A stretch of 64,000 nt of DNA from Treponema sp. (GTDB taxonomy: Bacteria > Spirochaetota > Spirochaetia > Treponematales > Treponemataceae). A model generated the notes under the pieces. It had not been told where the DNA came from, did not search any database, and saw nothing but the letters and a program-made list of their open reading frames with translations. The translations under genes were made by a program, and so were the position numbers. This document shows, piece after piece, positions 25,557 through 34,626 of this stretch. How positions within the stretch are numbered: the stretch's first letter is position 1; each line of letters begins with the position of its first letter. The stretch spans positions 33,339-97,338 of the forward strand of contig JAKSLY010000005.1 of the NCBI GenBank assembly GCA_024400955.1, in the 5' to 3' direction.

Positions 25557-27791
25557 ATGATTAAATTATGGGAAACCGGTGCATTCCTTGAAAACGGAAA
25601 GCTTGTTTCACAGGCTGAATTCAAAGGCGCTGCAAAAGAAGATGCAGCTAAAAACACAATGGCTTATTCTATTCTCCAGAATCACAACACTTCGGGAGAT
25701 GCTTCAAAGCTTAAGATCAAGTTTGATAAAATCACATCACACGACATTACTTACGTTGGAATCATCCAGACAGCACGTGCTTCAGGTCTTGAAAAATTCC
25801 CGCTTCCTTACGTCCTTACAAACTGCCACAACTCTCTTTGCGCAGTAGGCGGAACAATCAACGACGACGACCACATGTTCGGTCTTACATGTGCACAGAA
25901 ATACGGCGGAATCTACGTTCCACCACACCAGGCTGTAATCCACCAGTATGCCCGCGAAATGATGGCAACATGTGGCGGCATGATCCTCGGTTCTGACAGC
26001 CACACACGCTACGGTGCCCTCGGTACAATGGCCATCGGTGAAGGCGGCGGAGAACTTGCAAAGCAGCTTCTTGGAAAGACTTATGATGTAAACATGCCGG
26101 GTGTTGTTGCAGTTTACATGACAGGAACTCCACGCCCAGGTGTTGGACCTCAGGACGTTGCAATCGCAATCATCGGTGCTGTTTTCAACAACGGCTACGT
26201 TAAGAACAAGGTAATGGAATTCGTGGGACCAGGCGTTGCAAACCTCAGTGCAGAATTCCGCATCGGCATCGATGTAATGACAACAGAAACAACATGTCTT
26301 TCTTCAATCTGGACAACAGACGAAAAGATCCGTGAATTCTACGCACTCCACGGCCGTGAAAAGGACTACTCAAAGGTTGAACCAAAGGGCGTTGCATACT
26401 ACGACGGCGTAATCGAAGTGGACCTGGACAAGATTGTTCCAATGATTGCCCTTCCATTCCACCCAAGCAACGCATACACAATCGACTTTGTTAACAAGAA
26501 CCTTAAGGATGTTCTCCACGAAACTGAAGAACGCGCAAAGGTTTCCTTTGGCGACAAGGTAAACTTTAACCTTACAAACAAAATCATCGACGGAAAGCTT
26601 TACGTTGACCAGGGGGTAATCGCAGGATGTGCAGGTGGTAGCTATGAAAACATTGTTGCAGCAGCTGACATCCTCAAGGGAAAGAACACCGGTAACGACA
26701 AGTTCTACCTGAGCGTATACCCGGCTTCTACACCGATCTACATGGACCTTATGAAGAACGGTGCTGCTGTTGAACTCATGAAGGCAGGTGCCATCGTCAA
26801 GACTGCATTCTGCGGACCATGCTTTGGTGCTGGCGATACACCAGCAAACGGTGCCCTCTCCATCCGCCACTCGACAAGAAACTTCCCTAACCGCGAAGGT
26901 TCAAAGATCCAGAACGGACAGATTTCTTCTGTTGCCCTTATGGACGCACGCTCAATCGCAGCTACAGCCGCAAACAAGGGATTCCTTACAGCAGCAACAG
27001 ACTTTGATAAGGATTACTCAAACAAAAAGTACTTCTTTGACAAGACAATCTACGAAACACGCATCTATGACAGCAAGGGCGTTGCACATCCTGAACAGGA
27101 AATCCAGTTTGGGCCAAACATCAAGGACTGGCCACAGATGGAAGCTCTCGGTGACAATCTCCTCGTAAAGGTTGTTTCAGAAATCCACGATCCTGTTACA
27201 ACAACAGACGAACTCATTCCTTCAGGAGAAACATCTTCATTCCGCTCTAACCCACTTGGACTTGCAGAATTCACACTCAGCCGCAAGGATCCTTCATACG
27301 TTGGACGCGCAAAGGCTGTACGCGACAGGGCAGATGATGTAAAGGCAGAAATCACAAAGGTTTGTGCAGCCCTTAATGTTAAGGAAAGTGACGTTCAGGT
27401 TGGATCTACAATCTACGCAGTAAAGCCAGGTGACGGTTCTGCACGCGAACAGGCTGCCTCTTGCCAGAGGGTTCTCGGTGCTTCTGCTAACATCGCATGC
27501 GAATATGCAACAAAGCGCTACCGCTCTAACCTGATGAACTGGGGTATGCTCCCATTCCTCTACAAGAGCGGAGACCAGGCAGCAACAGAAAAGCTTCCAT
27601 TTGCAAACGGTGACTGGGTTTACATTCCAAACGTTAAGAAGCAGGTTGCAGATAAGGCAGATTCTTACAAGGCCTATGCAGTTAATGCAAGCGGCAGTGT
27701 AACTGAATTTGAACTTACAACTGGAGACATGACAGACGACGAACGCAAGATCATCCTTGCCGGTTGTCTCATCAACTTCTACAAGGCATAA
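25557..27791 (+). CDS. aconitase-family hydratase
   Basis: A 744-residue aconitase-superfamily enzyme. Cys residues in [13 protein letters not shown] and FCGPCFGAG are placed to ligate the [4Fe-4S] cluster, and [12 protein letters not shown] is the substrate-binding block of the family. The C-terminal swivel domain follows from about residue 600. The length fits the aconitate hydratases annotated simply as hydratase in Treponema and clostridia, which differ from classical AcnA and AcnB. It should dehydrate/rehydrate citrate or a related hydroxy-acid in the cytoplasm. GAGG lies six bases before the ATG at 25557; an upstream in-frame TTG has no such support. It is monocistronic, with its own promoter and a strong terminator. 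Confidence 0.85.
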   Translation: MIKLWETGAFLENGKLVSQAEFKGAAKEDAAKNTMAYSILQNHNTSGDASKLKIKFDKITSHDITYVGIIQTARASGLEKFPLPYVLTNCHNSLCAVGGTINDDDHMFGLTCAQKYGGIYVPPHQAVIHQYAREMMATCGGMILGSDSHTRYGALGTMAIGEGGGELAKQLLGKTYDVNMPGVVAVYMTGTPRPGVGPQDVAIAIIGAVFNNGYVKNKVMEFVGPGVANLSAEFRIGIDVMTTETTCLSSIWTTDEKIREFYALHGREKDYSKVEPKGVAYYDGVIEVDLDKIVPMIALPFHPSNAYTIDFVNKNLKDVLHETEERAKVSFGDKVNFNLTNKIIDGKLYVDQGVIAGCAGGSYENIVAAADILKGKNTGNDKFYLSVYPASTPIYMDLMKNGAAVELMKAGAIVKTAFCGPCFGAGDTPANGALSIRHSTRNFPNREGSKIQNGQISSVALMDARSIAATAANKGFLTAATDFDKDYSNKKYFFDKTIYETRIYDSKGVAHPEQEIQFGPNIKDWPQMEALGDNLLVKVVSEIHDPVTTTDELIPSGETSSFRSNPLGLAEFTLSRKDPSYVGRAKAVRDRADDVKAEITKVCAALNVKESDVQVGSTIYAVKPGDGSAREQAASCQRVLGASANIACEYATKRYRSNLMNWGMLPFLYKSGDQAATEKLPFANGDWVYIPNVKKQVADKADSYKAYAVNASGSVTEFELTTGDMTDDERKIILAGCLINFYKA

Positions 27792-27808
27792 CAAAACCTG
27801 CAATAAAC

Positions 27809-27842
27809 AAGGCCCCTGGAACTGCCAGGGGCCTTTCTTTTA
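27809..27842 (+). terminator. strong intrinsic terminator after the aconitase-family gene
   Basis: GGCCCCTGG-AACTG-CCAGGGGCC is a perfect nine-base-pair stem followed by TTTCTTTTA. The stem overlaps the end of the convergent ybaK gene region and could serve both directions. Confidence 0.9.
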
Positions 27843-28325
27843 TTCAAGGATCAAGTCAACTACTTCTGCATCGCAAGCCTTCACAAGGTCTGCAGGAGCA
27901 ATGGTCAGCTGAATTCCGCGCTGGCCGCCACTGATGTTTATCTTTTCCTGGCTCATGGCAGACTGGTCAATAAAGGTGCGGAACTTGCGCTTCATTCCCA
28001 CTGGACTGCACCCGCCACGTATGTAGCCTGTAAGTCCAAGAAGTTCTTCCTGTTTTACGGGAGTTACTTCCTTTGCTCCGCATGCATTGCGTGCCTTCTT
28101 TAAGTTGATTTCATGAACTGCACTCTGGCAGAAAACCACCACTTCCTTGGTTTCCGTGCGGAATACAATGGTCTTGAATACGCATTCAGGTGACACTCCC
28201 AGCTTTTGTGCAGTGCGTTCAGCAGCACCCTTGGCAAGTTCGTGTTCGCCATCATCGTCGTATTCCTTGGCCTCGTAGGGAATCTTAAGTCCGTCGAGGA
28301 TTCTCATAGCATTGGTCTTTTTCAT
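27840..28325 (-). CDS. ybaK: Cys-tRNA(Pro)/Cys-tRNA(Cys) deacylase YbaK
   Basis: A 161-residue YbaK/EbsC-family protein. The conserved active-site Lys is in ECVFKTIVF, with GYIRGGCSPVGMKR and ISGGQRGIQL at the expected distances. The family hydrolyses mischarged Cys-tRNA(Pro) in the cytoplasm. The start at 28325 is chosen because GGAGC lies six bases upstream; an in-frame ATG at 28337 is less well placed. It converges on the aconitase-family gene. Upstream lies the repeat cluster, whose left arm begins 14 bases before the start codon. Confidence 0.92.
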   Translation of the reverse strand: MKKTNAMRILDGLKIPYEAKEYDDDGEHELAKGAAERTAQKLGVSPECVFKTIVFRTETKEVVVFCQSAVHEINLKKARNACGAKEVTPVKQEELLGLTGYIRGGCSPVGMKRKFRTFIDQSAMSQEKINISGGQRGIQLTIAPADLVKACDAEVVDLILE

Positions 28326-28338
28326 TATAAGCTCCATA

Positions 28339-28423
28339 TCAAAGCGGGTCCCAGCGACGGCGAAAGTGTAATGCTACCTCCCTGAGGGCCCGTCCTTACA
28401 CTTTCGTCTGCGTCCCGCTTTGA
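28339..28423. repeat. inverted repeat forming a long imperfect hairpin
   Basis: TCAAAGCGGG (28339-28348) pairs with CCCGCTTTGA (28414-28423), and CGAAAGTGTAA (28361-28371) with TTACACTTTCG (28396-28406), around a GC-rich loop. The right arm belongs to the direct repeat that starts at 28386. It lies just upstream of ybaK. Confidence 0.75.
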
Positions 28424-28500
28424 TGATAAGACATATATTGACAAAGAACAAGAAGGTCATACGGGGCTAATGCCCCTTCTTCCCCCGCCCAAAGCCTACA
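28386..28500. repeat. intergenic direct repeat, copy 1
   Basis: A 115-base unit nearly identical to 28559-28673. It contains TTACACTTTCGTCTGCG, AAGACATATATTGACAAAG and an internal GGGGC-TAAT-GCCCC hairpin. An open frame across it is a by-product of the repeat and has no ribosome site. Confidence 0.85.
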
Positions 28501-28558
28501 CAAGACCGAACCCTGGCTACGCATATCCACCAATAATAGCAATAAAACAAATATTCGC

Positions 28559-28673
28559 GGGCCCGTTCTTACACTTTCGTCTGCGTCCCGCTTTGATAAT
28601 AAGACATATATTGACAAAGGACAAGCAGGACATACGGGGCTAATGCCCCTTCTACCCCCGCCCAAAGCCTACA
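28559..28673. repeat. intergenic direct repeat, copy 2
   Basis: Second copy of the 115-base unit, separated from copy 1 by 58 unrelated bases. It differs at only a few positions (for example GTTCTT for GTCCTT and GATAAT for GATGAT). Its end merges into the terminator of the sugar transporter operon. Confidence 0.85.
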
Positions 28674-28710
28674 AAAAAAAGAGCCGGATGCACAAGACTT
28701 TGCAACCGGC
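28673..28710 (-). terminator. terminator of the sugar ABC transporter operon
   Basis: On the minus strand GCCGG-T-TGCA pairs with TGCA-T-CCGGC around an eight-base loop, followed by eight T residues. Confidence 0.85.
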
Positions 28711-28731
28711 CCACATCAGAACTTAACTTTT

Positions 28732-29958
28732 TTAGTTCTTCTTCTGTTTTGAAATAAGATCAGCTGTTACGGCACCGAGAAGTACGACACCCTTAACAAT
28801 CTTCTGAATATCTGTAGAAAGACCAACAAGAGACATACCGTTGTTGAGGACACCCATAACGAGAGCTCCGACAACTGCACCGATAATCTTACCGGAACCA
28901 CCGGCAACTGCTGCACCACCAATGTAACATGATGCAATGGCATCCATTTCGAATCCGTCACCAGCCTTTGGTGTTGCAGAAGCGTTACGTGCAGAAAGAA
29001 CTACACCGGCAACTGCTGCAAGGATTGACATGTTTGCATATACCCAGAAGAAAACCTTCTGTGTGTTGATACCAGAAAGACGAGCAGCCTTGCTGTTACC
29101 ACCAAGTGCATAGATGTTGCGTCCAGGAACTGTTGCTTCCGTAAGGAATGCGTAGAATGCAACGATAACTGCAATGATTACAAGCTGAGTTGGAATACCC
29201 TTGAGGAATGCAAGCTTGAGTGCAACAAACCAAACAAAGAAACATGTAATTACAGTCTTTATGATGTCTGCTGTAAGTGAAACATTGTCAAAACCGTTTG
29301 CTTCAAGCTTCTTTCTGTTGCGGAACATGAGAACAAAGAGAATCACTGTAATTGCAACAGCAACGATAAGGGCAAAAATGTTGATGTTCATCATGTCCTG
29401 AACCATCTGTACAGTTCCGTCTTCAAGGATTTCTGGAACTTCTTCTCCCATAGGAATGCTAAGCTTCATGTTAGGGAAAAGGTATGAAGTTGCAATGTTT
29501 CTGAATGAATCAGGAAGAGGACCCTTTGTCTGAGCCTTGAGGACTGTATATGTAAGGCCACGGCCGATGAGCATTGTTGCGAGTGTTACAGTAAATGGAG
29601 GAATCTTAAGGTATGCAACAAAGAAACCGTTGAACAGACCAAAGAGAAGACCAACGATGAGGGCAAGAATGATTCCCACTGGAACAGGCATGCCCCAGTC
29701 TACAACTGCAATGGCTGAAGCTGCACCACAAACTGCAACAACAGAACCGACACCAAGGTCAACGTTACCGGTAAGAACACAAAGGAGCATACCTACTGCA
29801 AGAATGATAACATAACCGTTCTGCATGATAAGGTTGTTGATGTTCATTGGAGAAGCATTGTTGCCTCCCGTAAGAATTGCAAAAAGCAAGAAAATTGCCA
29901 CGAGGGCAAAAACCATACCGTATTCTTTTATGTCAATTTTTTTAGTTTTACCAGACAT
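28732..29958 (-). CDS. mmsB: monosaccharide ABC transporter permease (MmsB/XylH-like)
   Basis: A 408-residue polytopic inner-membrane permease of the carbohydrate-uptake-2 class, with about ten hydrophobic segments and the blocks VLTGNVDLGVGSVVA and YALGGNSKAARLSG typical of XylH/MmsB/GguB. It pairs with the ATPase at 29961 and the binding protein at 31688 to import monosaccharides. Two starts are possible: ATG at 29964 overlaps the ATPase stop (ATGA), but GAGAGG lies directly against it, whereas the ATG at 29958 has GAGAGG six bases upstream and is preferred. The sugar cannot be fixed; xylose, galactose or arabinose are typical for this subfamily. Confidence 0.88.
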   Translation of the reverse strand: MSGKTKKIDIKEYGMVFALVAIFLLFAILTGGNNASPMNINNLIMQNGYVIILAVGMLLCVLTGNVDLGVGSVVAVCGAASAIAVVDWGMPVPVGIILALIVGLLFGLFNGFFVAYLKIPPFTVTLATMLIGRGLTYTVLKAQTKGPLPDSFRNIATSYLFPNMKLSIPMGEEVPEILEDGTVQMVQDMMNINIFALIVAVAITVILFVLMFRNRKKLEANGFDNVSLTADIIKTVITCFFVWFVALKLAFLKGIPTQLVIIAVIVAFYAFLTEATVPGRNIYALGGNSKAARLSGINTQKVFFWVYANMSILAAVAGVVLSARNASATPKAGDGFEMDAIASCYIGGAAVAGGSGKIIGAVVGALVMGVLNNGMSLVGLSTDIQKIVKGVVLLGAVTADLISKQKKN

Positions 29959-29960
29959 TT

Positions 29961-31520
29961 TCATCCTCTCTTTCTTGTGTTTGTATCCTGAATGATCTTC
30001 GTCATGATCTTTTCAGGTGTTACTTCTTCCTTAGTCATTTCACCAACAATGCGTCCCTCATTGAGAACGTAAAGCCTGTCAGAAATACCGATGGCTTCTG
30101 GCATTTCAGATGAAATAACGATAACTGCCTTACCGCTTGCAACAAGCTCGTTGATAAGCAGGTAGATTTCATGCTTTGCACCAACGTCGATACCGCGAGT
30201 AGGTTCGTCAAGAATCAGGACATCAGGCTGGGCCATCATCCATTTTGCAAGAACAACCTTCTGCTGGTTACCGCCGGAAAGGTTTTCAACCTTCTGGTTA
30301 ATGCTTGGAGTCTTAACATTGAACTTCTTGCGGCTGATTTCCGACTCGCGGATTTCCTTGTTGCGTTCAATGACATTGTGCTTTGAAAAGTAGTATGGAA
30401 GGGCAGCCATGGTCATGTTGTGCTTGATGTCATCACCAAGAACAAGACCATAACCCTTGCGGTCTTCAGAAGTATAGGCAATCTTGTTTCTGATTGCATC
30501 GCCTACGTTGTTGATTTCAATCTTCTTTCCGTGCATGTAGACTTCACCGGAAATTTTCTGACCGTAAGACTTTCCAAACAGGGACATGGCAAGTTCTGTG
30601 CGTCCTGCACCCATGAGGCCTACAAAGCCTACAACTTCACCTGCGCGAACATTAAAGTTGATGTCTTCGAGCATGATTCTGTCTGCATCATCCGGATGGT
30701 ATACATTCCAGTTCTTAACTTCAAGAATCGTCTCTCCAAATTCCCTGTTCTTTCTTGGAGGATAGCGGTCAGTCATTTCGCGACCTACCATGGCACGGAT
30801 GATTTCATCTTCAGAGAATTCATCAACACCCTTGATCATCGTTCTGATGGACTGGCCGTCGCGGATAACTGTAATCTTATCTGCAACCTTGGTAATTTCC
30901 CCAAGCTTATGGGAAATGATGATTGAAGTAATTCCCTTTTCCTTGAGGGAAAGAATGATATTCAAAAGGTGGTCACTTTCTTCATCATTGAGGGAAGCGG
31001 TAGGTTCGTCAAGAATCAAAAGCTTTACATCTTTTGCAAGAGCCTTTGCAATTTCAACAAGCTGCTGCTTACCTACACCAAGTGACATGATTGGCTTTGT
31101 AACATCTTCGTGCGGGAGGCCTACACCTTCGAGCACTTCCTGTGCCTTCTTTCTGGCTGACATCCAGTCAATGACCGGCATCTTGCCAAATTTCTGCTCG
31201 TTTCCAAGGAACAGGTTTTCTGCAATTGAAAGTCCTGGAATAAGGGCAAGTTCCTGGTGAATGATAACGATTCCCTTTTCTTCACTATCCTTGATATTGT
31301 GGAACTGGCACAATTCACCGTTATATAAAATTTCTCCAGTATACGACTTGAAAGGTTCAACACCACTGAGAACCTTCATCAGTGTTGACTTACCTGCACC
31401 GTTTTCACCGCACAGGGCATGGATTTCGCCACGTTCTACCTCAAGGCTTACATCCGACAAAGCACGTACACCAGGGAATTCTTTTGTAATATTCTTCATC
31501 TGCAAAATCAGATCAGACAT
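29961..31520 (-). CDS. mmsA: monosaccharide ABC transporter ATP-binding protein (MmsA/XylG-like)
   Basis: A 519-residue tandem ABC ATPase. The first domain has Walker [10 protein letters not shown] and Walker [12 protein letters not shown]. The second has [14 protein letters not shown] and [18 protein letters not shown], while its Walker A (GLMGAGRTE) is degenerate, as is normal in sugar ABC ATPases of this type (MglA, XylG, RbsA). It energises import through the permease at 28732. It overlaps the permease coding region start and lies 167 bases downstream of the binding-protein gene, across an internal terminator. Confidence 0.93.
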   Translation of the reverse strand: MSDLILQMKNITKEFPGVRALSDVSLEVERGEIHALCGENGAGKSTLMKVLSGVEPFKSYTGEILYNGELCQFHNIKDSEEKGIVIIHQELALIPGLSIAENLFLGNEQKFGKMPVIDWMSARKKAQEVLEGVGLPHEDVTKPIMSLGVGKQQLVEIAKALAKDVKLLILDEPTASLNDEESDHLLNIILSLKEKGITSIIISHKLGEITKVADKITVIRDGQSIRTMIKGVDEFSEDEIIRAMVGREMTDRYPPRKNREFGETILEVKNWNVYHPDDADRIMLEDINFNVRAGEVVGFVGLMGAGRTELAMSLFGKSYGQKISGEVYMHGKKIEINNVGDAIRNKIAYTSEDRKGYGLVLGDDIKHNMTMAALPYYFSKHNVIERNKEIRESEISRKKFNVKTPSINQKVENLSGGNQQKVVLAKWMMAQPDVLILDEPTRGIDVGAKHEIYLLINELVASGKAVIVISSEMPEAIGISDRLYVLNEGRIVGEMTKEEVTPEKIMTKIIQDTNTRKRG

Positions 31521-31616
31521 TTTTCAAAAATCCTCCCAAAATGGTATTCGATCATGAGGAACATACAATTTTTTTGCAGCTCCGCTATTTTTACTTGCTT
31601 TTTAAATATAAAAGAC

Positions 31617-31662
31617 AAAAAAACCCTGCAACTTCACATAACAGCAAATGGAAATTGCAGGG
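31617..31662 (-). terminator. intercistronic terminator/attenuator between chvE and mmsA
   Basis: On the minus strand CCCTGCAA and TTGCAGGG form an eight-base-pair stem with a 23-base loop, followed by seven T residues. The position fits partial termination that keeps the binding protein in excess over the ATPase and permease. Confidence 0.75.
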
Positions 31663-31687
31663 TGAACATTCAAATCTTAATCCTCAA

Positions 31688-32764
31688 TTAGAGACCAAGC
31701 TGAGCCTTTGTATAGTATCCACCATCGATGATGATCTTCTGGTAGTTACCCTTGTCAACTGCTACAGGTGTACAGAGGTATGAAGGAACAACCTTCTTTC
31801 CGTTGTTGTACTGCTTTGTATCGTTGATTTCTGGCTTTCCGCCCTTGAGAACTGCTTCAACCATTGTTACACACTTTGAAGCGAGGAGGCGTGTGTCCTT
31901 GTAGATAGACATTGTCTGGTGTCCAGAGATGATGTTCTTTGTTGCCATAAGTTCAGCATCCTGACCTGTGATGAGTGGCCAACCTGCTCCAGCCTTGTAT
32001 CCTGCACCTTCGAGAGCTGCGCGAACACCGTATGCGAAACCGTCGAATGCTGTACAAGCAATGTCGAGCTTTTCGTTTGCATAGAAGCCAGAAAGGTAGT
32101 TTTCACACCACTGCTGTGCAGTTTCCTGTGACCAGCGGAGGATACATGTCTTTTCGAATGTTGTGCGTCCTGTCTTACATACGAGAACACCGTTGTCGAG
32201 GTATGGCTTGAGAACTTCCATTACACCGTTGTAGAGGAAGAGAGCGTTGTTGTCATCTGGTGAACCCATGAAGAATTCAATTGTGTATGACTTTCCAGCT
32301 GCCTTTGCATTCTTAAGGTCCTTTGCATCTTCGATGTACTTACCGATAGCTGTACCAACACCCTTGTTATCGAATGTTGCGTAGAATGAAACAGCATCTG
32401 TGTCCATAAGAAGACGGTCATAAGCGATAACTGGAATCTTTGATTCCTTAGCCTGAGCAAGAACGTTTACGAGAGCGCCTGAGTCGATGGCAGCTACAAC
32501 GAGACAGTTAACTCTCTTTGCGATCATGTTTTCGATCTGGTTAACCTGTGTCTGAACTTCATCTTCTGCGTACTGAAGTTCAACCTTGTAGCCAAGGGCT
32601 TCAAGCTGCTTCTTCATGTTTGCACCGTCGTTGATCCAGCGTTCAGATGACTGTGTTGGCATACATACACCAACAGTCTTAGCCCCTGCTGGAGCCTTTT
32701 TTGCAGCAAATGCTCCTGTTACGAACATGGAAGCGATCATTGCGAATACTACTAATTTCTTCAT
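31688..32764 (-). CDS. chvE: multiple-monosaccharide ABC transporter substrate-binding protein (ChvE-like)
   Basis: A 358-residue periplasmic sugar-binding protein. The signal peptide is MKKLVVFAMIASMFVTGAFA with cleavage after AFA, followed by a type I periplasmic-binding fold: GVCMPTQSSERWINDG at the sugar site, VVAAIDSGALV, IAYDRLLMDTDAV and ITGQDAE, all in ChvE/XylF positions. It collects monosaccharides for the importer encoded downstream. The start at 32764 has AAGGAG ten bases upstream; longer in-frame starts lack a signal-peptide beginning. It has its own promoter and is first in the operon. Confidence 0.92.
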   Translation of the reverse strand: MKKLVVFAMIASMFVTGAFAAKKAPAGAKTVGVCMPTQSSERWINDGANMKKQLEALGYKVELQYAEDEVQTQVNQIENMIAKRVNCLVVAAIDSGALVNVLAQAKESKIPVIAYDRLLMDTDAVSFYATFDNKGVGTAIGKYIEDAKDLKNAKAAGKSYTIEFFMGSPDDNNALFLYNGVMEVLKPYLDNGVLVCKTGRTTFEKTCILRWSQETAQQWCENYLSGFYANEKLDIACTAFDGFAYGVRAALEGAGYKAGAGWPLITGQDAELMATKNIISGHQTMSIYKDTRLLASKCVTMVEAVLKGGKPEINDTKQYNNGKKVVPSYLCTPVAVDKGNYQKIIIDGGYYTKAQLGL

Positions 32765-32808
32765 AATAAATAATTCTCCTTGCATGCAGCAAATATCATG
32801 CTTATTTA

Positions 32809-32836
32809 AGGTTAGCACAATTTTCCAAGATGTCAA
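32809..32836 (-). promoter_or_regulatory. promoter of the sugar transporter operon
   Basis: A perfect TTGACA is followed after 16 bases by TAACCT on the minus strand, about 45 bases before the chvE ATG. The weak -10 suggests that an activator may be needed; no operator was identified. Confidence 0.55.
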
Positions 32837-32860
32837 GTTTTTTTAATTCCCCAAGACAAT

Positions 32861-32888
32861 AAAAAAAGCTGCCTCATAAAGAGACAGC
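32861..32888 (-). terminator. terminator after the SPOR-domain gene
   Basis: On the minus strand GCTGTCTC-TTTAT-GAGGCAGC (one mismatch) is followed by TTTTTTTATT. Confidence 0.85.
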
Positions 32889-32945
32889 CTCATGCTTAGG
32901 GGTATCATGTATGGAATCGGGCGGAATCATCCGCATTCAATCCAC

Positions 32946-33875
32946 TTATTTGCTTGTAGTACTGTTTGTTACGTAGCTATTGTTTTTTGCAAAAAGGTCG
33001 ATGGCATCGATTTTCTGCTTCCAGTATGTAGCCTCGCTCTTTGTCGTGTAAGGTCCAACACGCACGCGGTAGAAAAGGTTTCCCTTTGCATCGGTAAAGG
33101 TAAATACCTCACACTGAATCTTGTTCTTTTCAAGAACTGCACGTGCCTCATCTGCATTCTTCTTTGCACTGTAGGATGCAGCCTGAACCCAGAAACGGTC
33201 TGGCTGAGCCGGAGCCTTTGGTGCCGGTGCGGACTTTACAGCCGGTTTTGATGCAGCGGCAGGCTTTGCTGCCGGTTTTGGAGCACTCTTCTGAGGAGCA
33301 GGAGCGGCCTTTGCTACGGTCTGTGCAGATGCTGCAGGCTTTTTAGGTGCAGAAGAAACGGAAATTCGTGTTTCAGGCTCGTCAATGTATTCCCTTTCAA
33401 CGTTTCTGCGAACGGTATTTGTCTCGCGGATTGCATTTTCTGCAACCTTGTTCTTTGCACTGATGTTTGACCTGCTTTCTGGTGCACTGATTGTATTAAG
33501 GTCGATGGCAGCTGCATTTTCACCAACTGAATAGAAATTGGTGTTTCCAGTGGCGATTACAGTCATGCTGTCCGTAATGTGAGGTGCTTCTGGATCAGAA
33601 GATTCAGCAGGGTCTGCAACTGAAGGAAGGATTTCATCAACTGCAACCTTAGGTTCATCCTTTTCCACAGGCTTGATTTCCGACTGGCTGTATGGCTCAT
33701 TCTTTCTGTTCTGCACGAGTTCCGGAGACATCCAGACTGTACCCTGGTCCTTCTGGTAAAGGGCAGTAGTGTTCTTCTTTGTTTCTGGTGCATAGAGAAT
33801 CAATGCAGCTCCCACCACCACAAGAAGGAATATTCCTGCTGCCAGTGCTATCCAAACTGTTCTTTTCTGTTCCAT
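32946..33875 (-). CDS. SPOR-domain protein with N-terminal membrane anchor
   Basis: A 309-residue bitopic protein. Residues about 7-28 form a membrane segment (IALAAGIFLLVVVGAALIL). A long low-complexity periplasmic linker rich in Ala, Pro and Lys (about 160-220) leads to a C-terminal SPOR domain (about 228-300; RFWVQAASYSAKKNADEA, NLFYRVRVGPY). SPOR domains bind denuded septal peptidoglycan, so a division or envelope role is likely. It follows coaE on the same strand and ends with its own terminator. FtsN-like in layout, but no FtsN-specific motif is claimed. Confidence 0.85.
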   Translation of the reverse strand: MEQKRTVWIALAAGIFLLVVVGAALILYAPETKKNTTALYQKDQGTVWMSPELVQNRKNEPYSQSEIKPVEKDEPKVAVDEILPSVADPAESSDPEAPHITDSMTVIATGNTNFYSVGENAAAIDLNTISAPESRSNISAKNKVAENAIRETNTVRRNVEREYIDEPETRISVSSAPKKPAASAQTVAKAAPAPQKSAPKPAAKPAAASKPAVKSAPAPKAPAQPDRFWVQAASYSAKKNADEARAVLEKNKIQCEVFTFTDAKGNLFYRVRVGPYTTKSEATYWKQKIDAIDLFAKNNSYVTNSTTSK

Positions 33876-33984
33876 AAATTATCCCCTGCCGGCCTTAAGT
33901 TTTAGGAGTTTCCCCCAGGCAACAAAAAATGCCACAAAACGGCCGGGCTCCATACAGTATTTATCGGAATCAGAAAATGAATGT

Positions 33985-34626
33985 TTACTGTTTTTTTTTC
34001 GCGGTTTCGTTCAAAAGGCGGCAAACCTTCATCTTAAGGAGAAAATCAGGCCCCAGGTTCCACAGGCGGTAGACGGGAATTCCCAGGCTGCGGTAGCTTT
34101 TGTATAGGTTTTTCTGGCTCCTGAACCTGGCAAGCACTGCCCCTGCCCCAATTCCATCGCGCTTCATGGCACGGAAGAACCTTATGATTACCGGGCAGTC
34201 CACAAAGACCACAAAATCCATTTTTTTTGCAAGGGGAATCTTATGGAGAACGGTTGCATTGACGATTACGCCGCCATCAGGACATGCATTTCCGGTTCCA
34301 GCTATGAAACCTTCAATAATTTCCGTTATTTTTGGAAAGACTATGGATTCCTGCCTGGCCACAAGTTCAGCATTGCCAAAAATCAGGGAACCAAGGTTGC
34401 GCCTGATGATCCGCCCATTTTCATCGGCAAGTGAAATGCCCTTCTCATTGGCAAGGGAACCGAATTCGGCAAGAATCTCACCGGTACAAAGGTCCACGGC
34501 CTGGTGTCCTGCAACGTCTGCATCAATGGAAACAAGAGGAATTCCCCGGGATTGGGAAAGTTCTTCAATCATACGGCACACGTAGTTCTTTCCGGCAGCC
34601 ATAGGCCCCGTAACGCAGATCACCAT
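33985..34626 (-). CDS. coaE: dephospho-CoA kinase
   Basis: A 213-residue P-loop kinase of the CoaE family, catalysing ATP-dependent phosphorylation of dephospho-CoA, the last step of CoA synthesis. The P-loop is CVTGPMAAGKN, where Asn replaces the usual Ser/Thr after GK. The substrate Asp is in SIDADVAGHQAV, and VFVDCP matches the CoaE core. The start ATG at 34626 overlaps the polA stop by one base (TGATG), so it is coupled to polA. An in-frame TTG three bases earlier is less likely. The Asn substitution does not by itself show loss of function. Confidence 0.83.
   Translation of the reverse strand: MVICVTGPMAAGKNYVCRMIEELSQSRGIPLVSIDADVAGHQAVDLCTGEILAEFGSLANEKGISLADENGRIIRRNLGSLIFGNAELVARQESIVFPKITEIIEGFIAGTGNACPDGGVIVNATVLHKIPLAKKMDFVVFVDCPVIIRFFRAMKRDGIGAGAVLARFRSQKNLYKSYRSLGIPVYRLWNLGPDFLLKMKVCRLLNETAKKKQ

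Noticed and set aside
28396..28665. 89-codon open frame on the minus strand across the intergenic repeats
   Set aside because: It consists of the two direct-repeat copies, has no ribosome site, and its predicted protein only mirrors the repeat.
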